From an uncultured Ruminiclostridium sp. (lineage in GTDB: Bacteria > Bacillota > Clostridia > Oscillospirales > Ruminococcaceae), in the NCBI GenBank assembly GCA_944388385.1, contig CALXIO010000007.1, positions 1 through 64,000 of the forward strand: a stretch of 64,000 nucleotides of DNA, given 5' to 3'. The notes under the pieces were generated by a model. The model saw nothing but the letters and a program-made list of their open reading frames with translations, did not search any database and had not been told where the DNA came from. The translations under genes and the position numbers were made by a program. Shown here in pieces: positions 25,423-35,754 of the stretch. The number at the start of each line of letters is the position of its first letter. The first letter of the stretch is position 1.

Positions 25423-26697
25423 TTACTTATTGAAATTATACTTTTCGGTAAAATCAAAGGTAGCGAAATAATCCTGTGGAGTTTCTGCTCTGCGGATCAT
25501 TTTAAAGCTTCCGTCCGGCTTTAAAAGTACCTCGGCGGAGCGTAATTTACCATTGTAGTTATATCCCATTGAAAAACCATGGGCGCCGGTATCGTGAATG
25601 TAGATAAGATCTCCCATATCTATTTTGGGAAGCATACGGTCAACCGCAAACTTATCGCAGTTTTCACAAAGACCGCCGGTAACATCATACTTGTGGTCAC
25701 AGGGTGCGTTTTCCTTGCCCATAACCGTAACATGATGATATGCGCCGTAGATAGCAGGACGCATAAGGTTTGCGGCGCAGGCATCAAGGCCTATATATTC
25801 CTTGTGAATGTGCTTTTCACGGATCGCTGTTGCCACAAGTGCGCCGTAGGGAGCAAGCATGAATCTGCCAAGCTCGGTGTAGATAGCCACATCTCCAAGG
25901 CCGGCAGGAACTAAAATTTCCTCGTATGCCTTTCTTACACCCTCTCCTATAACCATAATGTCATTGGGCTCCTGTTCGGGTCTGTAGGGAATTCCCACAC
26001 CGCCGGAAAGGTTGATAAAGCTAAGAGATACACCTGTCTTTTCCTTTATCTCAACTGCTGTTTTAAACATGATTGAAGCAAGAACAGGATAATAATCATT
26101 GGTAAGGGTGTTACTTGCTAAGAATGCGTGCATACCGAAACGCTTAGCGCCGTATTCCTTCAGCTTTCTGTAGCCCTCGATTATCTGGTCATGGGTAAAG
26201 CCGTACTTTGCGTCCTTTGGGGTATCCATTACGTTACCCTTTTCGCTGGTTTTAAATTCACCGCCGGGATTGTAACGGCAGGAAATAGTTTCGGGAATAC
26301 CTGTAAGGTCCTTTAATATATCAATATGTGTAAAATCATCAAGGTTAATAATAGCCCCTAACTTATAGGCAAGCTCAAAGTCCTGGTCGGGGGTTGCGTT
26401 TGAGCTGAACATAATGTCATGCTCCTTAGCCCCTACCCTGTCAGACAGCATAAGCTCTGTATATGAGGAACAGTCAAAGCCGCAGCCCTCCTCCTGTAAT
26501 ATCTCCATAATAAAGGGGTTGGGGGTTGCCTTTACTGCAAAATACTCACGAAAGCCCTTGTTCCATGAGAATGCCTGCTTTAACCTCTTTGCATTTTCTC
26601 TTATGCCCTTTTCGTCGTAAATATGAAAGGGAGTGGGAATTTCCTTTTTGATCTCCTCTAACTTTTCCTTTGATACAAATGGTTTTTTCTCCATCAT
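25423..26697 (-). CDS. lysA: Diaminopimelate decarboxylase
   Basis: About 424 residues from ATG 26697 (or 26694), just after AGAGGT. This PLP enzyme of the alanine-racemase-like fold has FAVKATPNP with the Schiff-base Lys, GCGFDCSSYTEL, RYNPGG, GMHAFLASN, LSGGVGIPYRPEQ, TELGRFMLAPYGA and HDTGAHGFSMGYNYNG. It makes lysine from meso-diaminopimelate. The start lies 14 bases after the esterase stop, so the two are probably co-transcribed. Confidence 0.9.
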   Translation of the reverse strand: MMEKKPFVSKEKLEEIKKEIPTPFHIYDEKGIRENAKRLKQAFSWNKGFREYFAVKATPNPFIMEILQEEGCGFDCSSYTELMLSDRVGAKEHDIMFSSNATPDQDFELAYKLGAIINLDDFTHIDILKDLTGIPETISCRYNPGGEFKTSEKGNVMDTPKDAKYGFTHDQIIEGYRKLKEYGAKRFGMHAFLASNTLTNDYYPVLASIMFKTAVEIKEKTGVSLSFINLSGGVGIPYRPEQEPNDIMVIGEGVRKAYEEILVPAGLGDVAIYTELGRFMLAPYGALVATAIREKHIHKEYIGLDACAANLMRPAIYGAYHHVTVMGKENAPCDHKYDVTGGLCENCDKFAVDRMLPKIDMGDLIYIHDTGAHGFSMGYNYNGKLRSAEVLLKPDGSFKMIRRAETPQDYFATFDFTEKYNFNK

Positions 26698-26710
26698 AAT
26701 ACCTCTTTTC

Positions 26711-27520
26711 TTATACATTCATATATTTTGCAAGAAATTCAACAGACAGCTTTATCCATCTCTTGCAGTTGTCACGATAGAAATAATCGTTCCAGCCTGT
26801 TACCTTATCACAGGTAGCAAGTCCGTGGGGACCCTCATCAAACATATGAAATTCAACAGGAACCTTATTTGATACACAGGCCTTTGCCATAACTATGCTG
26901 TTATGGGCAGGAACACAGTCGTCATTTGCGGTACACCAGATAAATACCGGGGGAGTTTTGGGAGTAACTCTGTTTTCTATTGACAGCTTGGATAATTCAT
27001 CCCTTGATGCGCCTTCCCCTAAAAGAATATCAAATGAGCCCTTGTGGGGATTTGTAACACCGCTGATAACAGGATAGCTGAGTACAGCCGCATTGGGTCT
27101 TATATCCGCAGGTGTGCAGCCTAAGGGCTTATATATGGTGGGATCTCCCCACATGGTGGCAAGGCAAGCGGCTAAATGTCCGCCGGCGCTGGCACCCCAT
27201 ACTGCTATCTTTTCGGGATCAATGCCGAATTCCTCGCATCTCTGACGGAGCTTTAATATAGCGTATGCCGCATTAAGTAATGCCGCAGGATATTTTGTTT
27301 TACAGCTGTAATTTAAGATAAAGGCATTATAGCCCTCTGCAAGATAGTGCATAGCAACAGGCTCAGCCTCACGGGCGGAGCAGTATTCATAACCGCCGCC
27401 GGGGAAAATAAGAATGGCAGGACGCTTCTGACAGAAGGGCAGTCCCTCCACATTATCAAGCATATATGCTTTTAAAAATACAGTTCTTTCTTCATTGAGA
27501 AAATAAGTCTTGTTTACCAT
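26711..27520 (-). CDS. Alpha/beta hydrolase, esterase (BD-FAE/acetyl-esterase-like)
   Basis: This 269-residue protein lacks a signal peptide. It has the HGG-like oxyanion motif LIFPGGGYEYCS, the nucleophile elbow VWGASAGGHLAACL and ANDDCVPAHNS as the acid region. FDEGPHGLATC supplies the His. These features fit carbohydrate-esterase-like hydrolases that deacetylate oligosaccharides inside the cell; the substrate is not known. It precedes lysA in a probable two-gene operon. Confidence 0.82.
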   Translation of the reverse strand: MVNKTYFLNEERTVFLKAYMLDNVEGLPFCQKRPAILIFPGGGYEYCSAREAEPVAMHYLAEGYNAFILNYSCKTKYPAALLNAAYAILKLRQRCEEFGIDPEKIAVWGASAGGHLAACLATMWGDPTIYKPLGCTPADIRPNAAVLSYPVISGVTNPHKGSFDILLGEGASRDELSKLSIENRVTPKTPPVFIWCTANDDCVPAHNSIVMAKACVSNKVPVEFHMFDEGPHGLATCDKVTGWNDYFYRDNCKRWIKLSVEFLAKYMNV

Positions 27521-27565
27521 ATCCGTTCTCCTTTTAATTCCGGTTTGCCCGGAAAACTAATATAT

Positions 27566-27594
27566 ATTGTACTACTTTTTACAGGAAAAATCAA
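27566..27594 (-). promoter_or_regulatory. Promoter of the esterase-lysA operon
   Basis: TTGATT (27589-27594), 17 bp and TACAAT (27566-27571) on the minus strand. The 27600-27810 stretch is AT-rich with no gene seen. Confidence 0.6.
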
Positions 27595-27812
27595 GTATAA
27601 AATACATCAGGGGTAAACTGCCATTAAAATGGCAAAATACGATTTTATTCTATTATTGAAATAGATTTGTTCAAATTCTCAAAATTTAAAGAGAGAGAAT
27701 ATATTTTACTTAAATATAAAATAACCTTCCTGTTTGAAGGGCTGTCCCCTGCCCTTTCATACTATTATAAAAGAGGGGTTAAAAGCTGTATTATTCAAAA
27801 GTGAGGGGGATA

Positions 27813-27839
27813 TTGAAAATTTAAGTAAAAAATTTTCAA
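27813..27839. promoter_or_regulatory. Perfect 10-bp inverted repeat upstream of the ABC exporter promoter
   Basis: TTGAAAATTT and AAATTTTCAA flank seven bases, eight bases upstream of the -35. It could be an activator or repressor site. No regulator gene is adjacent. Confidence 0.5.
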
Positions 27840-27846
27840 AAACCCC

Positions 27847-27875
27847 TTGACAGTATAATAACAATGTGCTAAAAT
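27847..27875 (+). promoter_or_regulatory. Promoter of the ABC exporter operon
   Basis: TTGACA (27847-27852), 17 bp and TAAAAT (27870-27875). Confidence 0.7.
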
Positions 27876-27966
27876 ACCCAAAGTTATTAAAATAATTTTT
27901 CGGGGTATGAGATATTTATAATATTTTCGCCCATATAAACAGGATAATTTAAGAGAGGCAGTTATT

Positions 27967-29721
27967 ATGTTTCAGTTTAAATGGATGCTGGGAAAAATGA
28001 AGGGATACAGGCTGATTTATGCGGCGGCGCTGTGTCTTTCCGTAATAAACCAGACCTTCTTTCTTACAGGGCCTATGATAGTGGAAAGGATTGTTTCCAT
28101 TTTTATCACCGATGAAAACGCACTTGAAAACATACAGACCCAAAGGGATCTTCTTATTTATTTATGTGTGCTTATGATTCTCTTTGTATTTGTAAGAACC
28201 TGTATGCAATTTCTTGCGAAAATGCTTTATGAAGTGGTATCCCAGGGAGTTTTACAGAAGGTCAGAAACGAACTCTTTGAGCGAATACAAAATCAGGATA
28301 TGCACTTTTTTGATACCCATACAAGGGGAGATCTTGTAACAAGGCTTACGGGTGACCTTGATATGATAAGACATTCTATTGCCTGGATAATTATGATGGT
28401 GGTAGAAAGCCTTGCTCTGTTTTTGTTTACCATTATATATTTCTTTACAATAGACTGGATTATGACACTTTGTCTTTTATCCCTTACCCCCTTTATATTC
28501 CTTGTTACAAGGATGTTTTCCAAGAGAGTGGGACCTCGCTATGTGGTACTCCGTGAGAAATTATCAAAGCTCAACACAAAGGCGCAGGAGAATATTGCGG
28601 CAAACAGAGTGGTTAAGGCCTTTGCAAGAGAGGAATACGAAAAGGAGGACTTTGACAAGTACAGCAAGGACTACTGCGAATTTAACCAGAAGGCGGCTAT
28701 GGTGTGGCTTACCTTCCAGCCCTATATAGAAACCCTTGCCCAGGGGCTTTGGGTTGTGCAGATGCTGGTGGGCGGTATCTTTGTTATAAACGGCAGAATA
28801 ACCATGGCAGAATATACCGTATTTTCCGGGCTTTTATGGACAATATCCAATGCCATGAGAAATATCGGTATGCTGATAAATGACCTTCAGAGATTTTTTG
28901 CAAGTATCAGCAAGATAATTGAGGTTTATTATTCAAGACCTGATATTGTAAATGATCATAACTGTGAAAACCGTGAACGCATATCCGGGGATATTTCCTT
29001 TGAGCACGTTTCCATGAGCTTTGACGGAAAGCAGGTATTAAAGGATATTAACCTTGATATTAAGGACGGCGAAACGGTGGTTATTATGGGTGCTACCGGT
29101 TCCGGCAAAACCACCCTTATGAATCTTATTTCAAGGTTTTATGATGCCACTGAGGGTAATGTTATGGTAGGCGGCAAAAATGTAAAGGACTATGAGCCGG
29201 ATTTACTGAGAAGTAACATAGGAATGACCACCCAGGAGGTTTTACTGTTTTCTGATACTGTGGACGGTAATGTGGCTTACGGTAAGTCTGACCTTCCTGA
29301 GGAGGATGTGGTTGCCTTTACCCACCTTGCAAGTGCTGACTTTGTGGAAAAGATGCCGGAGGGCTACAATACTATTATAGGTGAGCGTGGCGTGGGACTT
29401 TCCGGCGGACAAAAGCAAAGAATTGCCCTTGCCCGTGCCATGGCAATAAGACCTGCCATACTTATACTTGATGATACTACCTCTGCTCTTGATATGGAAA
29501 CAGAAAAGGAAATTCAGAATAATCTTACTAAGCTGGATTTTGACTGTACAAAGCTTATTATAGCCCAGCGTACCTCCTCTGCAAGATATGCGGACAGGAT
29601 AGTTATTTTAGAGGACGGCAAGATAAAGGAATGCGGTACTCACGCTGAGCTTATGGAAAAGAAGGGCTACTATTACAGTATTTATGCCCTTCAGAACGGA
29701 CTTAGTGAGGAGGCGGTTTAA
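27967..29721 (+). CDS. ABC exporter half-transporter, degenerate-site subunit
   Basis: This 584-residue protein has a six-helix exporter domain (1-310), then an ATPase domain with Walker A GATGSGKTTL, signature LSGGQKQRIALARA and Walker B ILDDTTSALD. The residue after the Walker B Asp is Asp where the catalytic Glu is expected. The switch His is replaced by Gln (IIAQRTSS). These losses mark the degenerate half of heterodimeric exporters such as BmrCD or TM287/288. The partner starts directly after its stop codon. The cargo (drug, lipid or peptide) is unknown. Confidence 0.9.
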   Translation: MFQFKWMLGKMKGYRLIYAAALCLSVINQTFFLTGPMIVERIVSIFITDENALENIQTQRDLLIYLCVLMILFVFVRTCMQFLAKMLYEVVSQGVLQKVRNELFERIQNQDMHFFDTHTRGDLVTRLTGDLDMIRHSIAWIIMMVVESLALFLFTIIYFFTIDWIMTLCLLSLTPFIFLVTRMFSKRVGPRYVVLREKLSKLNTKAQENIAANRVVKAFAREEYEKEDFDKYSKDYCEFNQKAAMVWLTFQPYIETLAQGLWVVQMLVGGIFVINGRITMAEYTVFSGLLWTISNAMRNIGMLINDLQRFFASISKIIEVYYSRPDIVNDHNCENRERISGDISFEHVSMSFDGKQVLKDINLDIKDGETVVIMGATGSGKTTLMNLISRFYDATEGNVMVGGKNVKDYEPDLLRSNIGMTTQEVLLFSDTVDGNVAYGKSDLPEEDVVAFTHLASADFVEKMPEGYNTIIGERGVGLSGGQKQRIALARAMAIRPAILILDDTTSALDMETEKEIQNNLTKLDFDCTKLIIAQRTSSARYADRIVILEDGKIKECGTHAELMEKKGYYYSIYALQNGLSEEAV

Positions 29722-31491
29722 ATGGCAAGAAATAAATATGATATTGACGAAACCCTTGAAACCCCATTTAATTTCGCCCATTTTAAAAGAGCCCTTGTAT
29801 ATGTAAAAAAATACAGGGCAAGAATTATCCTTGCCCTTACCCTGTCAGCTGTATCTGCTGTGGTATCTCTGCTTGCTCCCCTTATAACAAAGGAGGCTAT
29901 TGATACCGCTATACCAAACGGGGATGTATGGTATATTGTTATTCTTTCGGTTTTGTTTTTACTTACTATTGTAGTAAGCGTTATCTTAGGTAATATAAGA
30001 CAGAGAATAATGACTAAGGCAGGACAGATGATGATTTACGATATTCGTAAGGATTTATTTGCCCACCTTCAGGATTTGCCCTTTCAGTATTATGATGACA
30101 GACCCCAGGGTAAAATTCTTGTCCGTGTTGTAAACTATGTAAACAACGTTTCGGATATGCTTACAAACGGTATAATTAACTTTATACTGGAAATATTCAA
30201 TATAATCTTTATTACCATATTTATGTTTGCCCTTGATGCAAGGCTTGCTCTTGTTATCTTTGCAGGTGTGCCGGTTTTCGTGGCGGTAATGATATTCCTT
30301 AAAAACAAGCAAAGAAGAGCCTGGCAGCAGGTTTCAAACAAAAATTCAAACCAGACCGCCTATCTTGCAGAAAGTATAAACTGTATCAGAGTAACACAGA
30401 GCTTTGCAAGAGAAACAGAAAATCTGGGTATTTTCCGCAGACTGTCAACAGCATACCGTAAGGCATGGATGAAGGCGGTAACGGTAAATAACTTCGTGGG
30501 ATTTTCCGTGGATAATATAAGGGCGGTGGTTGATTCCGGTCTTTACTTTATAGGACTGCTGGTTATAGGCTATCCGGCGGTTTCCCTGGGTACTATAATG
30601 AGTATGAGCAACTACTCCTCCCGTTTCTGGCAGCCTATTATAAATATAGCAAGCCTTTATAACAACTTTATAAATACCCTTGCTTATCTTGAAAGAATAT
30701 TTGAAACCATGGACGAGCCGGTTACCGTAAAGGACAGCAAGGACGCATACGAATTGCCGGATATAAAGGGTGAGGTCACATTTAAGAATGTTACCTTTGC
30801 CTATGAAGAGGGCAAGAACATTCTCGAAAATGTAAGCTTTACGGTAAAGCCCGGGGAAAGCGTTGCTCTTGTAGGCCCTACGGGAGCAGGTAAAACCACC
30901 ATAGTAAATCTTATATCAAGGTTTTATAATATCAATGACGGGGCTGTGCTTATTGACGGTCACGATATATCAAGGGTTACCCTTAATTCCCTTCGCCGTC
31001 AGATGGGCATAATGCTTCAGGACAGCTTTATTTTCTCAGGAAGTATTGAAAATAACATCCGCTACGGTAAGTTAGATGCAAGCATGGAGGAAATAAGAGC
31101 CGCCGCTAAGACAGTATGTGCAGATGACTTTATTATGGGACTTGAAAAGGGCTACCAAACTGAAATGTACGAGGGAGGCTCTCAGCTCTCCGGCGGACAA
31201 AAGCAGCTTGTTTCCTTTGCAAGAACACTTATTTCCGATCCTAAGATACTTATTCTTGATGAGGCCACATCATCCATTGATGCAAAGACCGAAAAGGAAT
31301 TACAGAAGGGTCTTAATGAGCTTTTAAAGGGTCGTACCAGCTTTATTATTGCCCACAGACTTTCTACCATTAAAAACTGTGATAAAATAATGTATATCAA
31401 CAATAAGGGCATTACCGAGGCAGGAACTCATGATGAGCTTATGGCAAAAAAAGGAGACTACTATAAGCTGTACACTGCACAAAGCAAGTAA
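29722..31491 (+). CDS. ABC exporter half-transporter, catalytic subunit
   Basis: This 589-residue partner has membrane helices in 1-330 and an intact ATPase: Walker A GPTGAGKTTI, signature LSGGQKQLVSFAR, Walker B LILDEATSSID with the Glu, and switch His in IIAHRLSTI. It starts at the base after the upstream stop, so the two halves are made in equal amounts and surely pair. It ends one base before the converging ureD stop, with no obvious terminator between. Confidence 0.9.
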   Translation: MARNKYDIDETLETPFNFAHFKRALVYVKKYRARIILALTLSAVSAVVSLLAPLITKEAIDTAIPNGDVWYIVILSVLFLLTIVVSVILGNIRQRIMTKAGQMMIYDIRKDLFAHLQDLPFQYYDDRPQGKILVRVVNYVNNVSDMLTNGIINFILEIFNIIFITIFMFALDARLALVIFAGVPVFVAVMIFLKNKQRRAWQQVSNKNSNQTAYLAESINCIRVTQSFARETENLGIFRRLSTAYRKAWMKAVTVNNFVGFSVDNIRAVVDSGLYFIGLLVIGYPAVSLGTIMSMSNYSSRFWQPIINIASLYNNFINTLAYLERIFETMDEPVTVKDSKDAYELPDIKGEVTFKNVTFAYEEGKNILENVSFTVKPGESVALVGPTGAGKTTIVNLISRFYNINDGAVLIDGHDISRVTLNSLRRQMGIMLQDSFIFSGSIENNIRYGKLDASMEEIRAAAKTVCADDFIMGLEKGYQTEMYEGGSQLSGGQKQLVSFARTLISDPKILILDEATSSIDAKTEKELQKGLNELLKGRTSFIIAHRLSTIKNCDKIMYINNKGITEAGTHDELMAKKGDYYKLYTAQSK

Positions 31492-31492
31492 G

Positions 31493-32212
31493 CTATTTTA
31501 TAGCCTCCTTAAAGCAATTCCATATATTATCCGCACTGTCTGATATGGCTCTTACACATATTCCCTTTAAGGCATTTGAAACAGCACTCTCCACATGGGG
31601 AGTGCTTTTTATTTCCGGATTAAAGCCGTAGGCATAAAGCATACCTGTATGGGTGTGATTTTCAAAAAAGCCTATACCGGATAAATTTGCTTCATCCGGT
31701 TTTAATTTCTGATTATCAAGAAAGCACAGCTTATCATCAATATACACCGCTGTTCTTCCCCTGTAGCTTGTAAATAAAAAGCGTTCATTCATAGCCGCCC
31801 TGCCGCAGGAAATTATATCGGTCATAATAAAACGGCTGTCACTTTTCATTCTTACCTCAAGACGGGTATCAAAAATGCTTTTTTCAAAGGGAATTGTGGG
31901 ATAGGGCATATATATAAGGGAGCCGCCGCTTTCGATATTTATCTTTATATCCTGAAAGGCCCCCTTATTTTCCGCCTTGAATATCTTCTGATATGACTGG
32001 GAGGTGAATTTTAAAAAGGCACCCTTTTCCACATTTATTTCAATATGGTAGCTGTCCCCCTCTAAAATTCCGGCACTTGCCGCCATCATCATAACCTCGG
32101 TATGATCCTTATAATAAAAGGGATTGGCTATCTTCAGCGGAGCAGTAAAATAACTGTCGGTTATTATGGTCTGATCCCCTTTTTTCCTTGCGGTAAGCCT
32201 TAAAATACTCAC
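31493..32212 (-). CDS. ureD: Urease accessory protein UreD
   Basis: This 239-residue protein has a UreD-like pattern: [34 protein letters not shown] and [14 protein letters not shown]. UreD scaffolds the UreF-UreG complex on apo-urease for nickel delivery. It overlaps ureG by four bases and ends the urease operon. This position after ureG is common in Firmicutes. Confidence 0.9.
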   Translation of the reverse strand: MSILRLTARKKGDQTIITDSYFTAPLKIANPFYYKDHTEVMMMAASAGILEGDSYHIEINVEKGAFLKFTSQSYQKIFKAENKGAFQDIKINIESGGSLIYMPYPTIPFEKSIFDTRLEVRMKSDSRFIMTDIISCGRAAMNERFLFTSYRGRTAVYIDDKLCFLDNQKLKPDEANLSGIGFFENHTHTGMLYAYGFNPEIKSTPHVESAVSNALKGICVRAISDSADNIWNCFKEAIK

Positions 32213-32820
32213 TTCAGATCCTCAAAAAGCACGTTTTTCTTTATCCAGTCCACTACCTCATTTACACCCTCAAGGGTCATAAGGTTAGTAAACATAAAGG
32301 GGCGTTCTCCCCTCATTCTCTTAGAATCGGATGCCATTACTTCAAGACTTGCGCCTACCATTGGGGCAAGGTCGGTTTTGTTTATTACAAGAAGGTCAGA
32401 TCTTGTTACACCGGGGCCGCCCTTTCTGGGTATCTTTTCGCCCTGTGCCACATCTATTACATAAATTGAGGCATCTGCAAGGTCAGGTGAAAAGGTGGCG
32501 GAAAGGTTATCGCCGCCGCTTTCTATAAAGATAATTTCCACATCCGGGAAATTCTTTGCCATTTCGTCAACCGCTTCAAGATTCATTGAGCAGTCCTCTC
32601 TTATGGCGGTGTGAGGACAACCGCCGGTTTCCACACCCACTATTCTTTCAGGGGGAAGGGCTGAATTTTTAATAAGAAATTCTGCGTCCTCCTTTGTATA
32701 AATATCATTTGTAACTACGCAAATGCTGTATTCCTTGGACATAATTCTTGTAAGGCGCTCTATAAGGGCGGTTTTGCCGGAGCCTACAGGGCCGCCTACG
32801 CCTATTTTTACATAAGACAT
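32209..32820 (-). CDS. ureG: Urease accessory GTPase UreG
   Basis: This 203-residue GTPase has a P-loop ([15 protein letters not shown]), [31 protein letters not shown] with the Cys-Pro-His nickel motif, [15 protein letters not shown] and VINKTDLAP. It hydrolyses GTP while passing nickel to urease. It lies 14 bp after ureF. Confidence 0.95.
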   Translation of the reverse strand: MSYVKIGVGGPVGSGKTALIERLTRIMSKEYSICVVTNDIYTKEDAEFLIKNSALPPERIVGVETGGCPHTAIREDCSMNLEAVDEMAKNFPDVEIIFIESGGDNLSATFSPDLADASIYVIDVAQGEKIPRKGGPGVTRSDLLVINKTDLAPMVGASLEVMASDSKRMRGERPFMFTNLMTLEGVNEVVDWIKKNVLFEDLK

Positions 32821-32834
32821 ATTAAAATTCCTTT

Positions 32835-33506
32835 CTACGAAATGTAAATTCTTGAATATAATTTTTCATGCTCCATGGAACGCAAATCAAAGCCTGCTCC
32901 CCCTATGCCAAGATTATCCGTTTCTACCCTCATGGCCTTATTTACTGCATAGGGTATTTCCGAAAACATCTCAGCAAGAGCACTTTGGCCTTGCAGCTGG
33001 CTTAATGGTACCAGCTTTGCGGCATGGTTTACCATGGCAGAAAGCTGACTGTAACAATAAAGAGCTATACTTTCTTCTATATCAGCGCCTGTATCCCTTA
33101 TAAAAAGTCCTAAGGCTACAGGGTGACTGCCAACGGCATTTCCCTTTTCTATCTCCTCGCCGTAGCTTTGAAGCAAGGGATACTGCCCTGTTACCGCCTC
33201 GGTTTTTATAAACCTGCGGCAAAGGTTTCTGCTGCCGTTTCTTAGCTCATAGGGGGATTTTGCGGCGGCGTAAATTTCATCAAGAAGCAAAGGACTTTCC
33301 CCCATTGATGCCTTAGCCACAAAGCCTGCATCATTTGTGGGGAGAGTATAAAGATAGGCTCTTAAAAACTCAGACAGGCTTTTTCTGTCGGTGACTATTT
33401 CCCTTTGAACATAGGTTTCCATGCCGTTACTTAAGGTAAATGCCCCTATTGGAAAAAGGGAGTCAAGAGCCTGCACCACCTTTAAAAATGCCGTTTTCTC
33501 ATTCAT
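32835..33506 (-). CDS. ureF: Urease accessory protein UreF
   Basis: The start is ATG 33506, overlapping the ureE end by eight bases; the longer ORF to 33656 is the His-repeat of ureE read in another frame. The 223-residue protein has [21 protein letters not shown] and [17 protein letters not shown], typical of UreF, which regulates the UreG GTPase on the apo-urease complex. Confidence 0.92.
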   Translation of the reverse strand: MNEKTAFLKVVQALDSLFPIGAFTLSNGMETYVQREIVTDRKSLSEFLRAYLYTLPTNDAGFVAKASMGESPLLLDEIYAAAKSPYELRNGSRNLCRRFIKTEAVTGQYPLLQSYGEEIEKGNAVGSHPVALGLFIRDTGADIEESIALYCYSQLSAMVNHAAKLVPLSQLQGQSALAEMFSEIPYAVNKAMRVETDNLGIGGAGFDLRSMEHEKLYSRIYIS

Positions 33507-34027
33507 GGTGGTGATGGTGGTCATGGTCATGGTGATGATCATGGTGATGATCATGGTCATGGTGATGATCATGGCTGTGGGAATGGGGAATTTCGTTACC
33601 CTGTGCATCGGTATGGCTGTGACCCTTACATTCTGTATAGCCGGTGAATTTCTCAAGCACCTTTCTTGCCTTAAAGCCGAGCTTTAAAAGATATTCATAG
33701 GTGGGCTTATCATAGGGGCATTTTACATTGTCATGACCTATTGCAAGGGATAAATGTCTGTTGCCAAGCTCAAAGCAAAGTCTGCCCATTTCCTCAATGG
33801 AGCTGATATTTACGCTTATAAGATCGGTGGGGGCGATAGTATTCTGTTGTCATCCTCAAAGAGAATGTCATTTTCATTAAGGGTTGTATCGGACTTAATA
33901 CCTATTTCCTCCCCTGCATCGGTGGTTTTACGAAGAAGCTTCTTATCACGCTCAAACCACTCTATTGTAACATACTCCACCTTCTTATCGGTAGATGTCA
34001 GTTTACCTAAGGTTTTTTTACTATCAT
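33499..34027 (-). pseudogene. ureE: Urease nickel chaperone UreE, two frameshifts
   Basis: From ATG 34027 the frame stops after six codons. Restoring one A in the A7 run (34013-34019) opens LGKLTSTDKKVEYVTIEWFE and on to ILFEDDNRI. Restoring one C in the C5 run (33829-33833) then joins TDLISVNISSIEEMGRLCFE, LGNRHLSLAIGHDN and a His-rich tail. The tail after GHSHTD holds over 20 His for nickel binding. All UreE parts are present, so damage is very recent or is a sequencing fault. Urease can sometimes mature without UreE when nickel is plentiful. Confidence 0.85.
33502..33578. repeat. CAT/GAT-rich repeat encoding the UreE His tail
   Basis: Imperfect CATGAT/CACCAT units encode alternating His and Asp. 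Length polymorphism is likely. Confidence 0.75.
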
Positions 34028-34041
34028 TTCCTTTTCCTTCC

Positions 34042-35754
34042 TTAAAACAGATAATATTTTTGTGCTAACGGCAATTTTGTTGCCGCTTCACAGGTGATAT
34101 TTTCACCGTCAACAGTTACCTTGTAATTTTCCGGGTCTACCTTAATATCTCCTGTGCGGTCATTGTATCTCATGTCCTTTTTGCCTATATCACGGCAATT
34201 TTTAACAGGGAGAACTATTCTCTGAAGCTTGAGGTTTTCCTTGATTTTATTATCTGCCGCCGCCTTTGATACAAAGCTGATACAGCATCTTTTTACCGCA
34301 AGACCCTCTGCACCGAACATCTTTGTATAAACCACCGGCTGAGGAGTGGGGATTGAGGCATTTGCATCACCCATTTTTGATGCACAGATAAAGCCGCCCT
34401 TAATTATCATTTCCGGCTTTACGCCAAACATGGCAGGCTTCCATAAAACAAGGTCTGCGTATTTTCCGATTTCAACTGAGCCTACATAGTCTGCAATACC
34501 ATGTGTTATGGCAGGGTTTATGGTGTACTTTGATACATAGCGCTTTATTCTGAAGTTGTCGTTTCTGTCATTATCCTCAGGTAATGCGCCGCGCTGATCC
34601 TTCATCTTAGAGGCGGTCTGCCAGGTTCTTGTAATAACCTCACCTACTCTGCCCATGGCCTGGGAGTCGCTTGACATCATGCTGAAAATTCCCATATCGT
34701 GAAGCACATCCTCTGCGGCTATGGTTTCGGGTCTTATTCTTGAATCCGCAAATGCCACATCCTCAGGAACCTTACTGTCAAGGTGGTGGCATACCATAAG
34801 CATATCAAGATGCTCGTCTATGGTGTTTACGGTAAAGGGCATGGTGGGGTTTGTGGATGAGGGGAGAATATTGGGAAATGCCGCCGCCTTTATAATATCC
34901 GGGGCATGGCCTCCTCCTGCGCCCTCTGTGTGGTAGGTGTGGATTGTTCTGCCGTTTATTGCAGACAGGGTGTCCTCAACAAAGCCGCCCTCGTTTAATG
35001 TATCGGTATGGATTGATACCTGTACATCATACTTATCCGCAACCTCTAAGGCTTTATTTATAACTGAAGGTGTGGAGCCCCAGTCCTCATGGATTTTAAG
35101 TCCGCAGGCTCCTGCCTCAATCTGCTCTGACAGGGTATCAAAGGATGCGCTGTTTCCCTTACCTAAAAAGCCAAGGTTCATTGGGTATTCCTCTGCTGCT
35201 TCAAGCATTTTTTCTATGTTGAATTTACCCGGTGTGCAGGTGGTGGCATTAGTGCCGTCAGCAGGTCCAGTGCCGCCGCCTATCATGGTGGTAACACCTG
35301 AATAAAGGGCTGTTTCTATCTGGGTGGGGCTGATAAAGTGAATGTGGGTATCAATTCCCCCGGCGGTAAGAATAAGTCCCTCTCCGGCTATTGCCTCAGT
35401 GGATGCACCGAATACTAAATTAGGGTCTACCCCGTCCATAATATCCGGATTTCCTGCCTTACCTATACCGCAGATTTTACCGTCCTTAATTCCTATATCC
35501 GCCTTATAAATACCGGTGGAATCTATAACAACTGCACTTGTGATAACTATATCCGGGCAATCCTCATCCTTTACCGTGCAGGACTGTCCCATGCCGTCAC
35601 GAAGGGATTTACCGCCGCCGAATTTAGCCTCTTCACCGTATATGCAGTAGCCCTTTTCTATTTCAGCTATAAGGGAGGTATCTCCCAGGCGAATTCTGTC
35701 CCCTGTGGTGGGGCCGTACATATCCGCATACTGCTTTCTTGTCATCTTAAACAT
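34042..35754 (-). CDS. ureC: Urease alpha subunit
   Basis: This 570-residue catalytic subunit has [12 protein letters not shown] for the first nickel His pair and GLKIHEDWG with the carbamylated Lys. HTDTLNEGG and [14 protein letters not shown] follow, then MVCHHLD in the flap. It hydrolyses urea to ammonia and carbamate with a two-nickel centre. It starts directly after the ureAB stop. Full length and intact, so the enzyme itself is not decaying. Confidence 0.97.
   Translation of the reverse strand: MFKMTRKQYADMYGPTTGDRIRLGDTSLIAEIEKGYCIYGEEAKFGGGKSLRDGMGQSCTVKDEDCPDIVITSAVVIDSTGIYKADIGIKDGKICGIGKAGNPDIMDGVDPNLVFGASTEAIAGEGLILTAGGIDTHIHFISPTQIETALYSGVTTMIGGGTGPADGTNATTCTPGKFNIEKMLEAAEEYPMNLGFLGKGNSASFDTLSEQIEAGACGLKIHEDWGSTPSVINKALEVADKYDVQVSIHTDTLNEGGFVEDTLSAINGRTIHTYHTEGAGGGHAPDIIKAAAFPNILPSSTNPTMPFTVNTIDEHLDMLMVCHHLDSKVPEDVAFADSRIRPETIAAEDVLHDMGIFSMMSSDSQAMGRVGEVITRTWQTASKMKDQRGALPEDNDRNDNFRIKRYVSKYTINPAITHGIADYVGSVEIGKYADLVLWKPAMFGVKPEMIIKGGFICASKMGDANASIPTPQPVVYTKMFGAEGLAVKRCCISFVSKAAADNKIKENLKLQRIVLPVKNCRDIGKKDMRYNDRTGDIKVDPENYKVTVDGENITCEAATKLPLAQKYYLF

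Noticed and set aside
33502..33578. Regular CAT/GAT repeats considered as a CRISPR or minisatellite array
   Set aside because: There are no spacers; the repeats encode the His tail of UreE.
33829..34027. Programmed frameshifting in ureE
   Set aside because: The A7 site is six codons from the start with no stimulatory element seen, a second shift is also needed, and similar one-base lesions occur in many unrelated genes here.
33754..34068. Plus-strand ORF opposite ureE
   Set aside because: It is antisense to the conserved UreE sequence and has no homology or ribosome site.
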